A stretch of 64,000 bases of DNA from Laterigemmans sp052161645 (lineage in GTDB: Bacteria > Planctomycetota > Planctomycetia > Pirellulales > Pirellulaceae), in the NCBI GenBank assembly GCA_052161645.1, contig CP197414.1; one strand, given 5' to 3'. Made by a program: the position numbers and the translations under genes. The notes beneath the pieces were generated by a model. The model was not told the DNA's origin, did no database searches, and saw only the letters and a list, made by a program, of their open reading frames with translations. Positions 25,441 to 34,425 of the stretch are shown here, one piece after another (within the stretch, counting starts at the first letter, position 1; every line of letters begins with the position of its first letter).

Positions 25441-25480
25441 AAGCCGCCAGCAGAAGCAATTCCGCCGGCGGCTTTTTTTT
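25441..25480 (+). terminator. Rho-independent terminator after tRNA-Ser
   Basis: GCCGCC (25443-25448) pairs with GGCGGC (25467-25472) across an 18-nt loop that can pair further internally, followed by eight T (25473-25480). Confidence 0.8.
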
Positions 25481-25487
25481 GTTTTTC

Positions 25488-25683
25488 AATGTAAAGCGAT
25501 TGCCCCCAATGTAGAGCGATTGTCCCCAATCGCTTGCGGTCCCAACAAACAGCTGGGGACAGCGGTTCTACAATGGCAAACAGCTGGGGACAGCGGTTCT
25601 ACAATAACCAACAGCTGGGGACAGCGGTTCTACAATAGCAAACAGCTGGGGACAGCGGTTCTACAATAACAAACAGCTGGGGA
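25488..25683. repeat. Tandem repeat arrays (20-bp x2 and 31-bp x4.4) upstream of arsD
   Basis: Two repeats of a 20-bp unit (AATGTAGAGCGATTG plus CCCC, 25488 and 25508) are followed by a 31-bp unit (core CAGCTGGGGACAGCGGTTCT) starting at 25548, 25579, 25610 and 25641, and a partial fifth copy at 25672-25683. Units differ at only a few bases near the 3' end. The GGGGA of the last partial unit lies directly before the arsD ATG (25691), where an SD is expected. The two unit types resemble each other in opposite orientation (GTAGAxCGxTTGTCCCC versus GGGGACAGCGGTTCTAC). There are no unique spacers, so this is not a CRISPR. Confidence 0.9.
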
Positions 25684-25690
25684 ATCAAAC

Positions 25691-26068
25691 ATGAAGACAA
25701 TTATTATCTACGACAAACCGATGTGCTGCTCGACCGGCGTTTGTGGTCCCGATGTCGATCCGGTGTTGCCCAAGTTCGCTGCCGATCTCGATTGGTTGCA
25801 AGCGCAAGGTCACCAAGTCGAACGTTACAACTTGGCTCAGCAGCCTCAAGCTTTTATTGACAACAAAGCAATTCATCAACTGTTGAGTACGACTGGTACC
25901 GACTGTTTGCCCGTCGTGCAAATTGATGGCGAAATTGTTAGTCAACAGGTTTACCCCTCTCGCGAATCGCTCGCCGCTTGGGTTGGTAACACTCCCTCCC
26001 GGCCAGCGTTGCCGGTCGCTAAACCTGGCGGCGACTGCTGCAGCGGCGACTCAACCGGTTGCTGCTAA
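25691..26068 (+). CDS. arsD: Arsenite metallochaperone/regulator ArsD
   Basis: Delivers As(III) or Sb(III) to the ArsA ATPase and in some systems weakly represses the ars operon. 125 aa, the family length. The metal-binding cysteines Cys12-Cys13 and Cys18 are in place (YDKPMCCSTGVCG), the thioredoxin-like core follows (DLDWLQAQGHQVERYNL; LPVVQIDGEIVSQQVYPSREEL-like), and a CC...CC tail (CCSGDSTGCC) matches the accessory C-terminal cysteines of some ArsD. arsA starts 55 bp after the stop. The promoter probably lies in or near the tandem repeat array just upstream. Confidence 0.95.
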   Translation: MKTIIIYDKPMCCSTGVCGPDVDPVLPKFAADLDWLQAQGHQVERYNLAQQPQAFIDNKAIHQLLSTTGTDCLPVVQIDGEIVSQQVYPSRESLAAWVGNTPSRPALPVAKPGGDCCSGDSTGCC

Positions 26069-26123
26069 AGCTCTCCGCCGCCGTTGCCACGCCAGCGTCA
26101 CTGAAACACAAAGCATTGTTCCG

Positions 26124-27923
26124 ATGAAATTTCTCGAACGACCGACGCGGATTTTGTTCTTTACTGGCAAAGGTGGTGTCGGCAAGACATCGCTGGCTTG
26201 CGCCTCCGCGGTGCAGTTGGCCGATGCGGGGCAGCGGGTGTTGCTGGTCTCCACCGACCCGGCCTCCAATCTGGAGGAGGTGTTGGAGGTTAGCCTGGGA
26301 AATCGGCCTACCTCAGTGCCGCAGTTAGCAACGTTGTTCGCGATGAACATCGATCCTGAAAAATCGGCGGCTGAATATCGAGAGCGAATGGTCGGCCCCT
26401 ATCGTGGTTTGTTGCCCGAGGCCGCGGTGGTGAGTATGGAGGAACAATTCTCGGGTTCTTGCACGCTGGAAATTGCCGCTTTCGATGAATTCTCAAGACT
26501 GCTGGGCGACAAAGAAGCGACATCCCAATTCGACTACGTGGTGTTCGATACGGCACCGACCGGGCATACGCTTCGATTGTTAACATTGCCATCCGCCTGG
26601 GATGGGTTCATGCAGCAGAATACGACGGGCACCAGTTGCTTGGGCCCGCTGGCAGGTTTGCAAGCCCAGCAGAAGCTCTATCAACAGTCGGTGCGGGCGC
26701 TCGGAGATGCAACAGTAACGACACTCGTTCTCGTTGCTCGCGCCGAACCGAGCGCTCTCCGCGAAGCAGCGCGCACCAGCGTTGAGCTTGCCGAGCTGGG
26801 GGTCGTGAATCAGCATCTGGTGATCAATGGTCTTTTCCAAGCGGTCGACGCGAACGACCCCTACGCGATTGCTCTACAGCAAAGAGGCAGCTCCGCATTA
26901 AACGCCATACCCGAGCAACTGCGAGCCTTGCCCCGCACGGTCGTGCCATTGCAGCCAAGTGGAGTTCTGGGCATCGAATCATTGCGCCAACTTGGTAAAC
27001 CCGACTCGGTTGCTGCTTCCCCTGAAAGTATCACCCAAGGTACTTTGGAGCGGGCGACAGCATTGCCTTTGCTCGCCACGCTCATTGACGATCTGATCGC
27101 TCCCGGACACGGTGTCATTTTGGCGATGGGTAAGGGTGGTGTGGGCAAAACCACGGTGGCGGCCGCTGTGGCAGTGGCGATTGCCCAGCGGGGATACGAG
27201 GTCGATTTATCGACGACAGACCCGGCTGCTCACCTCGCCGCGGCGATAAACGACGAGTGTCTGCCAAATCTATCGGTCACTCGCATTGATCCGGTAGCCG
27301 AGACCGCCAAGTATTCCGCAGAGGTTTTATCGCGCGCAGGCGCTGGTCTTGATCAGCGAGGCAAAGCATTGCTTGAGGAGGACTTGCGTTCACCCTGCAC
27401 CGCGGAGATCGCCGTGTTTAGAGCATTCGCCGATGCGGTTGCTGCCGGCACCAACAAATTTGTGGTGCTCGATACGGCGCCCACCGGCCACACGGTTCTG
27501 CTGCTCGATTCCGCGCTCGCTTACCATCGTGAAGTCACGAGGCAATCCAGTGAAATGCCGGCGGCGGTGGAAAACTTACTGCCGCGTCTCCGTGATCCCC
27601 ATTTCACTCGGGTCCTAATTGTCACGCTGGCCGAAGCGACTCCAGTCCACGAGGCAGCCGCCCTGCAGCGAGACTTACGGCGGGCTGAAATTGAACCATA
27701 CGCTTGGGTCGTTAATCAGGTGCTCAGCCCCCTACCGCTGACCGATCCGTTGTTGATCCAGCGTCAATGGCATGAGCAAAAGTACTTGCTGGAAGTGCAA
27801 CAGTTGCACTCCAGCCGGGCGGCGATGGTGCCTTGGCAGATCGCGCCGCCAACCGGGCTGAGTGGCCTCAGTCGCCTGACCCAAAGTGATCTAACGACTT
27901 CGCAGCTCAACAAATCTACCTGA
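26124..27923 (+). CDS. arsA: Arsenite-stimulated ATPase ArsA (two fused halves)
   Basis: Energises arsenite export with ArsB/Acr3. The frame is open upstream but inside arsD; ATG 26124 begins MKFLERPTRILFFTGKGG and gives 599 aa, the usual length. Two homologous halves are visible: P-loops GKGGVGKTS (15-23) and GKGGVGKTT (336-344), and the signal-transduction motif DTAPTGHT in each half. The As(III)-binding cysteines Cys113 (GSCTLE), Cys172 (TSCLGP) and Cys425 (SPCTAE) line up with the classical trio. No arsB, acr3, arsC or arsR lies in the window; the next gene is a broken efflux fusion protein. Confidence 0.95.
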   Translation: MKFLERPTRILFFTGKGGVGKTSLACASAVQLADAGQRVLLVSTDPASNLEEVLEVSLGNRPTSVPQLATLFAMNIDPEKSAAEYRERMVGPYRGLLPEAAVVSMEEQFSGSCTLEIAAFDEFSRLLGDKEATSQFDYVVFDTAPTGHTLRLLTLPSAWDGFMQQNTTGTSCLGPLAGLQAQQKLYQQSVRALGDATVTTLVLVARAEPSALREAARTSVELAELGVVNQHLVINGLFQAVDANDPYAIALQQRGSSALNAIPEQLRALPRTVVPLQPSGVLGIESLRQLGKPDSVAASPESITQGTLERATALPLLATLIDDLIAPGHGVILAMGKGGVGKTTVAAAVAVAIAQRGYEVDLSTTDPAAHLAAAINDECLPNLSVTRIDPVAETAKYSAEVLSRAGAGLDQRGKALLEEDLRSPCTAEIAVFRAFADAVAAGTNKFVVLDTAPTGHTVLLLDSALAYHREVTRQSSEMPAAVENLLPRLRDPHFTRVLIVTLAEATPVHEAAALQRDLRRAEIEPYAWVVNQVLSPLPLTDPLLIQRQWHEQKYLLEVQQLHSSRAAMVPWQIAPPTGLSGLSRLTQSDLTTSQLNKST

Positions 27924-28006
27924 GCTGCAAATCTACCCAGGCTCATTGCGAATGACATCATGACTCAACCATCGTTTCTAAGAAAGTTTTCAGGGGCCTG
28001 CGGGCC

Positions 28007-28250
28007 GTGCGGTATCTCCTGCTGTTCGCCATCATTACCGCGGTTGTTTGGTATATTCGCAGCCAGCCCATCGCGGTGACCAGTCATAAAATTAGCCTAG
28101 GCCCAGTGGTGCACACCGTAATGGGGACCGGCATCCTCGAAGCACGCGTGCGGACAATCATTCGCCCAAAGATTTCTGGCCGCATCATTTCTTTTCCGAA
28201 GTGTCGTGCGCAATTGTTGGAACGCTGTAATAGGCTTGCAGGCAATAGGT
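28007..28250 (+). pseudogene. Truncated RND-type membrane fusion protein (5' remnant)
   Basis: An 81-codon frame from GTG 28007 carries an N-terminal membrane helix (YLLLFAIITAVVWYI) and then the start of a periplasmic adaptor: LGPVVHTVMGTGILEARV and PKISGRI, the usual first strand and hinge of HlyD/AcrA-like proteins (normally about 350-420 aa). Similarity stops near 28195 (after GRIIS), and the last ~18 residues are unrelated. The stop codon of the convergent prenyltransferase-repeat gene lies at 28185, so the rest of the adaptor was probably lost when this block joined arsDA. Could also be a short real peptide, but I judge a remnant. Confidence 0.7.
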
Positions 28251-30253
28251 AGAAAAACACGTCGTATAAAGCCTTCCCGCGCTCTCCGCCCAGCGGTCGC
28301 CTCCTGGAGACCAACTTCCTTTCTCCCGGCCCTCCGTCACCTGATTGGCCGGCAGTGCAACTCGCATCGTCTCGTTCCACTTTGTCCATGAATTACCACC
28401 TTGGTGACGCAGGAGCCTCGTGGCATAGTACCAATAGTAGACGTCGCGGTCACCGTAATCGAAAGCTGCGTCTGTCAATAGCGCCCCGATCCCGCGTTTT
28501 AACGCCATTTGATCTCGGTCCCAACTGATGTATCTTCGGCACAGCAAACCGGCAGCCGTCATGCTTGGATTTGGAAGAGGGTTGTTATGATGGTAGCGAT
28601 AGGCACTTTTTTCGTCTGTCGACATAGTGTCGAGATATCGGTCGATGTTAATCCACACCGATTTTTCGACGGCCAGCCCCGCGTTGCGTCCACTCGTTAA
28701 GGCCGTGACGAACCATCCAGTCACTGACGTGTCCGAATCAATTCTCGGTTGGTAGCGCCAGCCGCCTTGGGGTGCCTGGGACGTCGTGATAAATTCGATC
28801 GCTAGCCTAGCTGGGGCCTTCAGTGTCGGATCCTCCGTGATGCGATACAAATCGCAAACGGCAATGGTTGCCAACGCCTGGGCATACATTTTTCCTTGCT
28901 TCGTTGTGCCATCGGCAAAAAAACCGCTGCGGTTTTGGAGCCGGAGGAGATAAAGAATTCCAGCGCGGACCACATTCTTATACACGCCCTGCCTATGCGT
29001 TTGCCCCTCACCGATAAAGGCAAGCAAAGCCATGGCCGTGGCCGCACACTCGTTTTCAACAAGCCCCCCATCACCGTACGGACCGCGCATACTCCATGCG
29101 CCGTCTCTTTTCTGGTTGCGTGCCAGCCATGCGAGACTGAGCGAGACTGCAGCCTGTGTTTTTTCTGTACCACCAAAAGATACGAGAAGCTCTTTTTTTG
29201 ATGGAGCAACGGGCTTGAGTGTTCCTGCCTGGTCATCGGGCTCTGTGCTCAGGCGTTTCCGCAGCTGATCAATGCTGTTTTGCATGGCGATCCGGTCAAG
29301 CTCCTCGGTTTTCCCCGCCTTTGCACGCTCATACCAATCGATCGCATGCTGCGTGATAGCGTCGTTAAGCTTGCTCGACCGTGGGACGGTCGCGACAGCC
29401 TCAGCCCAGGCATCGGCAATCGCGCCGGGCGGCTCCATTTCCGCCTCCGCCCGCGCGGCATCGCGAAACGCCTTCTCCCCACTTTTCAGGAAACATTGAA
29501 GAGCCCTGGGCCAATCCGTGCCCTCGATCGCCAACCTTTGGCCGACGACGAAATTCGCGGCCGAATTTTCCGGATCTTCCGCGAGCACCTCGACAGCTCG
29601 TTCGTACTGAGCCTCCAACGACCTGCGGTTAAACAATTCGCTACCAAGAGCGGCGATTGATGCCTTGAGCTCGGGGTCGCCGTTGGCTGCCTTGACTGCG
29701 TTCCAAATGGCGGTCAGAAACTCAATCGACTGCTCCAACTCCAATTTTCCTCCGTCCGCGTGCTGTGTGGCAAGCTCTCGTGTGTCGGCGAGGAGTCGAG
29801 AGTCAATGAACTTACCGGGGGCTCGTTCTGCGAACGCAACATAACCGGTGCTACACGTTTTCCACTTGCTGATTCTGAATCGTTCAACGCGCAACGTGAT
29901 GGCGGAGTGGAAAGAGTCTGCATCTCCCGCGGTTAAAGCGCGTTTCTCCGCTTCCAAGAGCAAAACATATCGCCTTCCCGCCGATGTGGTGTCTTTCTTT
30001 GCAAGTTCGAGGATCTTCTTTACCGACGCGACAATTGCCTTGTGATCCGAATCATCAGAGGGCGGAAATGCACGCAGGACAATCTCCTGAATCTTCGCCT
30101 GCTCCGCAGCTTCAGGAGGCGCAGACCTCGGGACGCTATTCTCCTGCGAGCAGGATGCCTCCATGGGTAAAATCGCGAACCATACGAACAAGTAAGCAAG
30201 CCGCATAAGGAAAAAACGACTTTCCATCGGGATGGTTACTCGAAAGACAAATT

Positions 30254-30257
<4 letters not shown>
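28185..30257 (-). CDS. Secreted prenyltransferase/squalene-oxidase-repeat protein
   Basis: 690 aa from ATG 30257, whose ATGA overlaps the TGA of the desaturase gene (4-bp coupling). An upstream frame to 30356 would lie inside the desaturase gene. N-terminal export signal (FFLMRLAYLFVWFAILPMEAS, Cys follows). The middle (about 40-360) is a charged helical, TPR-like region (AALGSELFNRRSLEAQYERAVEVLAEDPENSAANFVVGQ). The C-terminal ~290 residues fit prenyltransferase/squalene-oxidase repeats: AVSLSLAWLARNQKRDGAWS, GILYLLRLQNRSGFF, ASQAPQGGWRYQPR-like QGGW, and YATRLLRHQGG. Such proteins are common in planctomycetes; function unknown, and it lacks the DxDD of true cyclases as far as I can see. Its stop lies inside the MFP remnant. 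Confidence 0.85.
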
Positions 30258-31291
<1,034 letters not shown>

Positions 31292-31320
31292 AAAAAAAGC
31301 TTCACGAAAGAGTACCTTTT

Positions 31321-31338
31321 GGGTGGCTGTCGCCACCC
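31321..31338 (-). promoter_or_regulatory. Hairpin in the leader of the desaturase gene
   Basis: GGGTGGC-TGTC-GCCACCC, a perfect 7-bp GC-rich stem, lies about 30 bp upstream of the preferred ATG (31291). It lacks a T-run. If transcribed it would sit in the 5' leader; any role in regulation is speculative. Confidence 0.4.
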
Positions 31339-31501
31339 ACGAAAGAGGAGCCAGTCAATAGCTTAGCTGGTCCGCTGCCGTTTGTCGTGAGCTTGGCTCA
31401 CAAAAGTCGCTAACCCGACGCTTGAACCGGCAAAAAATCATCGCCCTTTAACAATCGGGCGCTCTGTGAGGAGCGCCCCCGGACCGTCATTGGCGCTCGG
31501 T

Positions 31502-34387
31502 CTACACAAACGGCAATTCGTCGCCGAACCGGTTGCGAAACTGGAGAAAATCAACAAAGCCCACGCTGTCGTCTTGGTTGTAATCGAAGGCGGGCTCAAA
31601 ATTGGGATCCTCTGCACCAGCGTCAAAGCTGCTGCGGAAGCCCAAGAAATCGACAAAGCCAACTTCGCGATCGCCGTTGATATCACCGAACAAACGATAG
31701 AATCCGTCGGCTTCCTCGTCACCGAAGAGGTAATCGCCGCCGTCGCCGTCACCAGACAGGCGACCTCCCGTGGCGCTGAAAATCTGATCGGCGTTGATTC
31801 GTAATTGGTAATTGCCGTCAGCCAGCGAACCAAAAGCAACCAGCGGCCCGGTAAAGCTCAGTGTGGCGACCGTTTTTCCGTCCACCAAACTTTCATCGAC
31901 CACCACGCCGACGGTTGCTTGATCATCGCGGCGAATGACCTCGAAGGCGTTGGCTCCGAAGGCGACGGGCTGGTCGAATTGCACTGTGAGATTTTGCAGC
32001 ATGCTGCGATCGTCATCGTTATCGGGCAGGTCGATCGATTCCACGATGATCGGTGCCGCAGCCTCGCCATGCACTCGTACTGACTTGTAGGCATGCGTCG
32101 AAATCTCATCAAAGATATCAACCACGTAGGCACGAATAAAACGCGGCCCAGTCTCGGTGCTGGTAGTGGAGAAGTTCACCGCGCGGAGTAGCGCGGTCAC
32201 GGCTGGAATCGCCACCTCGCTGTTGAATTCGATGATAAGATCGTCGGGGGCCGACCCGCCGCTGGTGATCGTGCCAATGGCAGTACCGGCGAAACTGATC
32301 GCGTTGCCTTCAACTCCGATTTGTCCTTCGCCGTTGCCTTGGTCTTCAATCGTCAACAAGTCACCCTCGCGTCGACCTCCCTCCCAGATAAGACGCAGTT
32401 CGCCGGCGGGGCTGAAGAGGCTATCGAATTCGGCTGTTGCGTCGAGCTGCATTGGTTCGTTGCCAAGGCGATAAGCGACCGCTGGACCGGGCATGGTGAC
32501 CGTGGTAAATCCGCCGGGATCATTCGAGACCGCCTCGATGTTAAATGTGTATTCGGGGAAATTGGGATCATTGGTGGGAATGCGCACCACTCCGAAAGAC
32601 TTGCTGCCAAAGGTGTCAACACGGTCAATCCGCATCGTGGGACTACCGCTCGGATTGATTGATGTGGGGGCCGAAACAAGTATAAATCCATCGGGCACCA
32701 TAGGGGTTCCTAGTTCCAGAACCGAATCACCAAAGTTTCGCAAAACAAAGGTACCACGGGGATTAACATAGGCCACCGGCGAAGTTAGACCCGACGGATG
32801 ATGCTCTAATGATCCCAGGCCAAATACCGGCGGCGCATCGTCAGTTACGACCTCAAAATTGCGTTCCGCAATAACTTCACCATTAACCAATGTTCTTACT
32901 TGCCACGTTCCCAGGTGAGGCATCCATTGATTCGCAGGTATCGCCTGTCTCAAAATTGGTTTGCGCAACGCATCTTCGTGGGTCTCATCCGTCTGTTGGG
33001 CAATCGTTCCATTGGGGCGGGTGAAAATAATTGACGTTTCATCACCAGGGTTTAAGTGCGAAACGAATGTGGTGAAATTTGCATCGCGGAAGCGACCGTT
33101 ATCTAATTTTTCAATGATCGGAAGTCCCTCTCGCAAGTAGGTCGAACTCGATCCTCCCAAGGAAACGATGCTAAATGCCGCATCCAACGCATAAGTTGGC
33201 AGTTCGGGTTGGTAGACTAATACAGTGGGATCGATGAAATAGGCCTCGGGTGCAACCATTGATTCCACAGGCATCCCCTGACGAAGCAGGGTAAATGCCA
33301 AGTGCGTACCATCGCTTGGACCGGAACTGCCCATGTTGCCGATGATTTGACCGGCAGTTACCTGATCACCCACGCTGACGGTCACCGAATCGCGAGCGAG
33401 TTGCGAGTAGCGTGTTTGCCAGCCATTCCCATGCTCGATAATCACGTAATTAGGCTGCGCGTTACCACTTCCAAATAGGAAGGGGTAGTTCCGATCAGTA
33501 TTGCCATCAACCGCCTCTGAGACCACTCCGCCGGCCGCAGCCACGATACCGATGCCACGATCTTGGAATCCAAAGTGGGCCACACCGATGTCCCAGCCCA
33601 CGTGCCCGTCGGTTTGATAAGCTCCCCCGGCAAAGTCTTCGGCTTGTCCGCTGCGGGGATCCATGTCACTGTAGTTGATCGTCACCAGAGGGATGTCTTC
33701 ACGTTGTTCGACCGGATAGATCAGTTTCGCGGGCAAGTCGAGCGGCGCCGTGGGGACGAACGTCTGTGCAACGCTGTTATCGGTTTCGTCACTCTCGGCA
33801 ATCTCACTACTCGAGTCGACCGAGACGAAGAGGAAATGCTGCTCGGTCTCGGCGTACCAGCCTTGCATCTCGGCGTACCAAGAACCACTTCCCGTCGCGT
33901 TCACGTTTTCCATGACCAACGGTACCCCGTTCATGGCAAACACAATATCAAAACGAGCTCCCTGGGGTACATTCTGCGTGGTGAAATTGACTCCCAGCTT
34001 TACCATTTGACCTTGCGGCAGATCATCTACCAATGTCCCATTTCCGTCTCGCAAGATTTGCGTGCTGGTGACGCGGATATTTGGTTCTGACGATTTGCCC
34101 GGGCCGCTTTTCAGGCTGTAGCTACCATCGGCAAAAGGCACATCTTTTACCCGTCGAAAAGTCGCCTGTGTGAATGATGATTTCGCCGGGACTGGGGTGG
34201 GTCGGTATGCGTGAACTTCCAACTGCGGAGCCACTTCCGCTCCGCCAGGGGTTGCATTAACAGTGGGAGCATCGTTGGCAGGAGCATCTCCCAGCTCCGC
34301 AAGTAACGCCGCGGTCAACAGGTTTCTATTCTCCAGGGTCTCGAATCTTCTGGAGACACCGCGACGTCTTTTCATTGGGTAGTTCAT
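31502..34387 (-). CDS. Large secreted LEPR-motif protein with CARDB, M23-like and dockerin-like parts
   Basis: 961 aa from ATG 34387 (SD TGGAG); the longer frame would overlap the kinase gene. The N-terminus RRFETLENRNLLTA is the planctomycete export motif. Order: CARDB-like domain (about 85-190), M23 LytM-like domain (about 215-400) with HVGWD (His262, Asp266) and GTHLAF (His362), a choice-of-anchor-D type strand-rich domain (about 530-620), a beta-rich region, and two dockerin-like repeats (DINGDREVGFVDFLGF; DYNQDDSVGFVDFLQF) ending at FVDFLQFRNRFGD. The second His of the HxH motif is replaced by Ala364, so peptidase activity is doubtful. Third gene of the sigma-kinase-exoprotein cassette. 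Confidence 0.87.
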   Translation of the reverse strand: MNYPMKRRRGVSRRFETLENRNLLTAALLAELGDAPANDAPTVNATPGGAEVAPQLEVHAYRPTPVPAKSSFTQATFRRVKDVPFADGSYSLKSGPGKSSEPNIRVTSTQILRDGNGTLVDDLPQGQMVKLGVNFTTQNVPQGARFDIVFAMNGVPLVMENVNATGSGSWYAEMQGWYAETEQHFLFVSVDSSSEIAESDETDNSVAQTFVPTAPLDLPAKLIYPVEQREDIPLVTINYSDMDPRSGQAEDFAGGAYQTDGHVGWDIGVAHFGFQDRGIGIVAAAGGVVSEAVDGNTDRNYPFLFGSGNAQPNYVIIEHGNGWQTRYSQLARDSVTVSVGDQVTAGQIIGNMGSSGPSDGTHLAFTLLRQGMPVESMVAPEAYFIDPTVLVYQPELPTYALDAAFSIVSLGGSSSTYLREGLPIIEKLDNGRFRDANFTTFVSHLNPGDETSIIFTRPNGTIAQQTDETHEDALRKPILRQAIPANQWMPHLGTWQVRTLVNGEVIAERNFEVVTDDAPPVFGLGSLEHHPSGLTSPVAYVNPRGTFVLRNFGDSVLELGTPMVPDGFILVSAPTSINPSGSPTMRIDRVDTFGSKSFGVVRIPTNDPNFPEYTFNIEAVSNDPGGFTTVTMPGPAVAYRLGNEPMQLDATAEFDSLFSPAGELRLIWEGGRREGDLLTIEDQGNGEGQIGVEGNAISFAGTAIGTITSGGSAPDDLIIEFNSEVAIPAVTALLRAVNFSTTSTETGPRFIRAYVVDIFDEISTHAYKSVRVHGEAAAPIIVESIDLPDNDDDRSMLQNLTVQFDQPVAFGANAFEVIRRDDQATVGVVVDESLVDGKTVATLSFTGPLVAFGSLADGNYQLRINADQIFSATGGRLSGDGDGGDYLFGDEEADGFYRLFGDINGDREVGFVDFLGFRSSFDAGAEDPNFEPAFDYNQDDSVGFVDFLQFRNRFGDELPFV

Positions 34388-34425
34388 CAAATTCACTCCA
34401 GGAAGTAATGAGAAATACAAATTCA

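Noticed and set aside
25488..25683. CRISPR array
   Set aside because: The units are tandem with no unique spacers, and no cas gene is near.
27960..28060. ATG-started frame overlapping the membrane-fusion-protein remnant
   Set aside because: Its Cys/Pro translation lacks the conserved adaptor pattern, which lies in the frame of GTG 28007.
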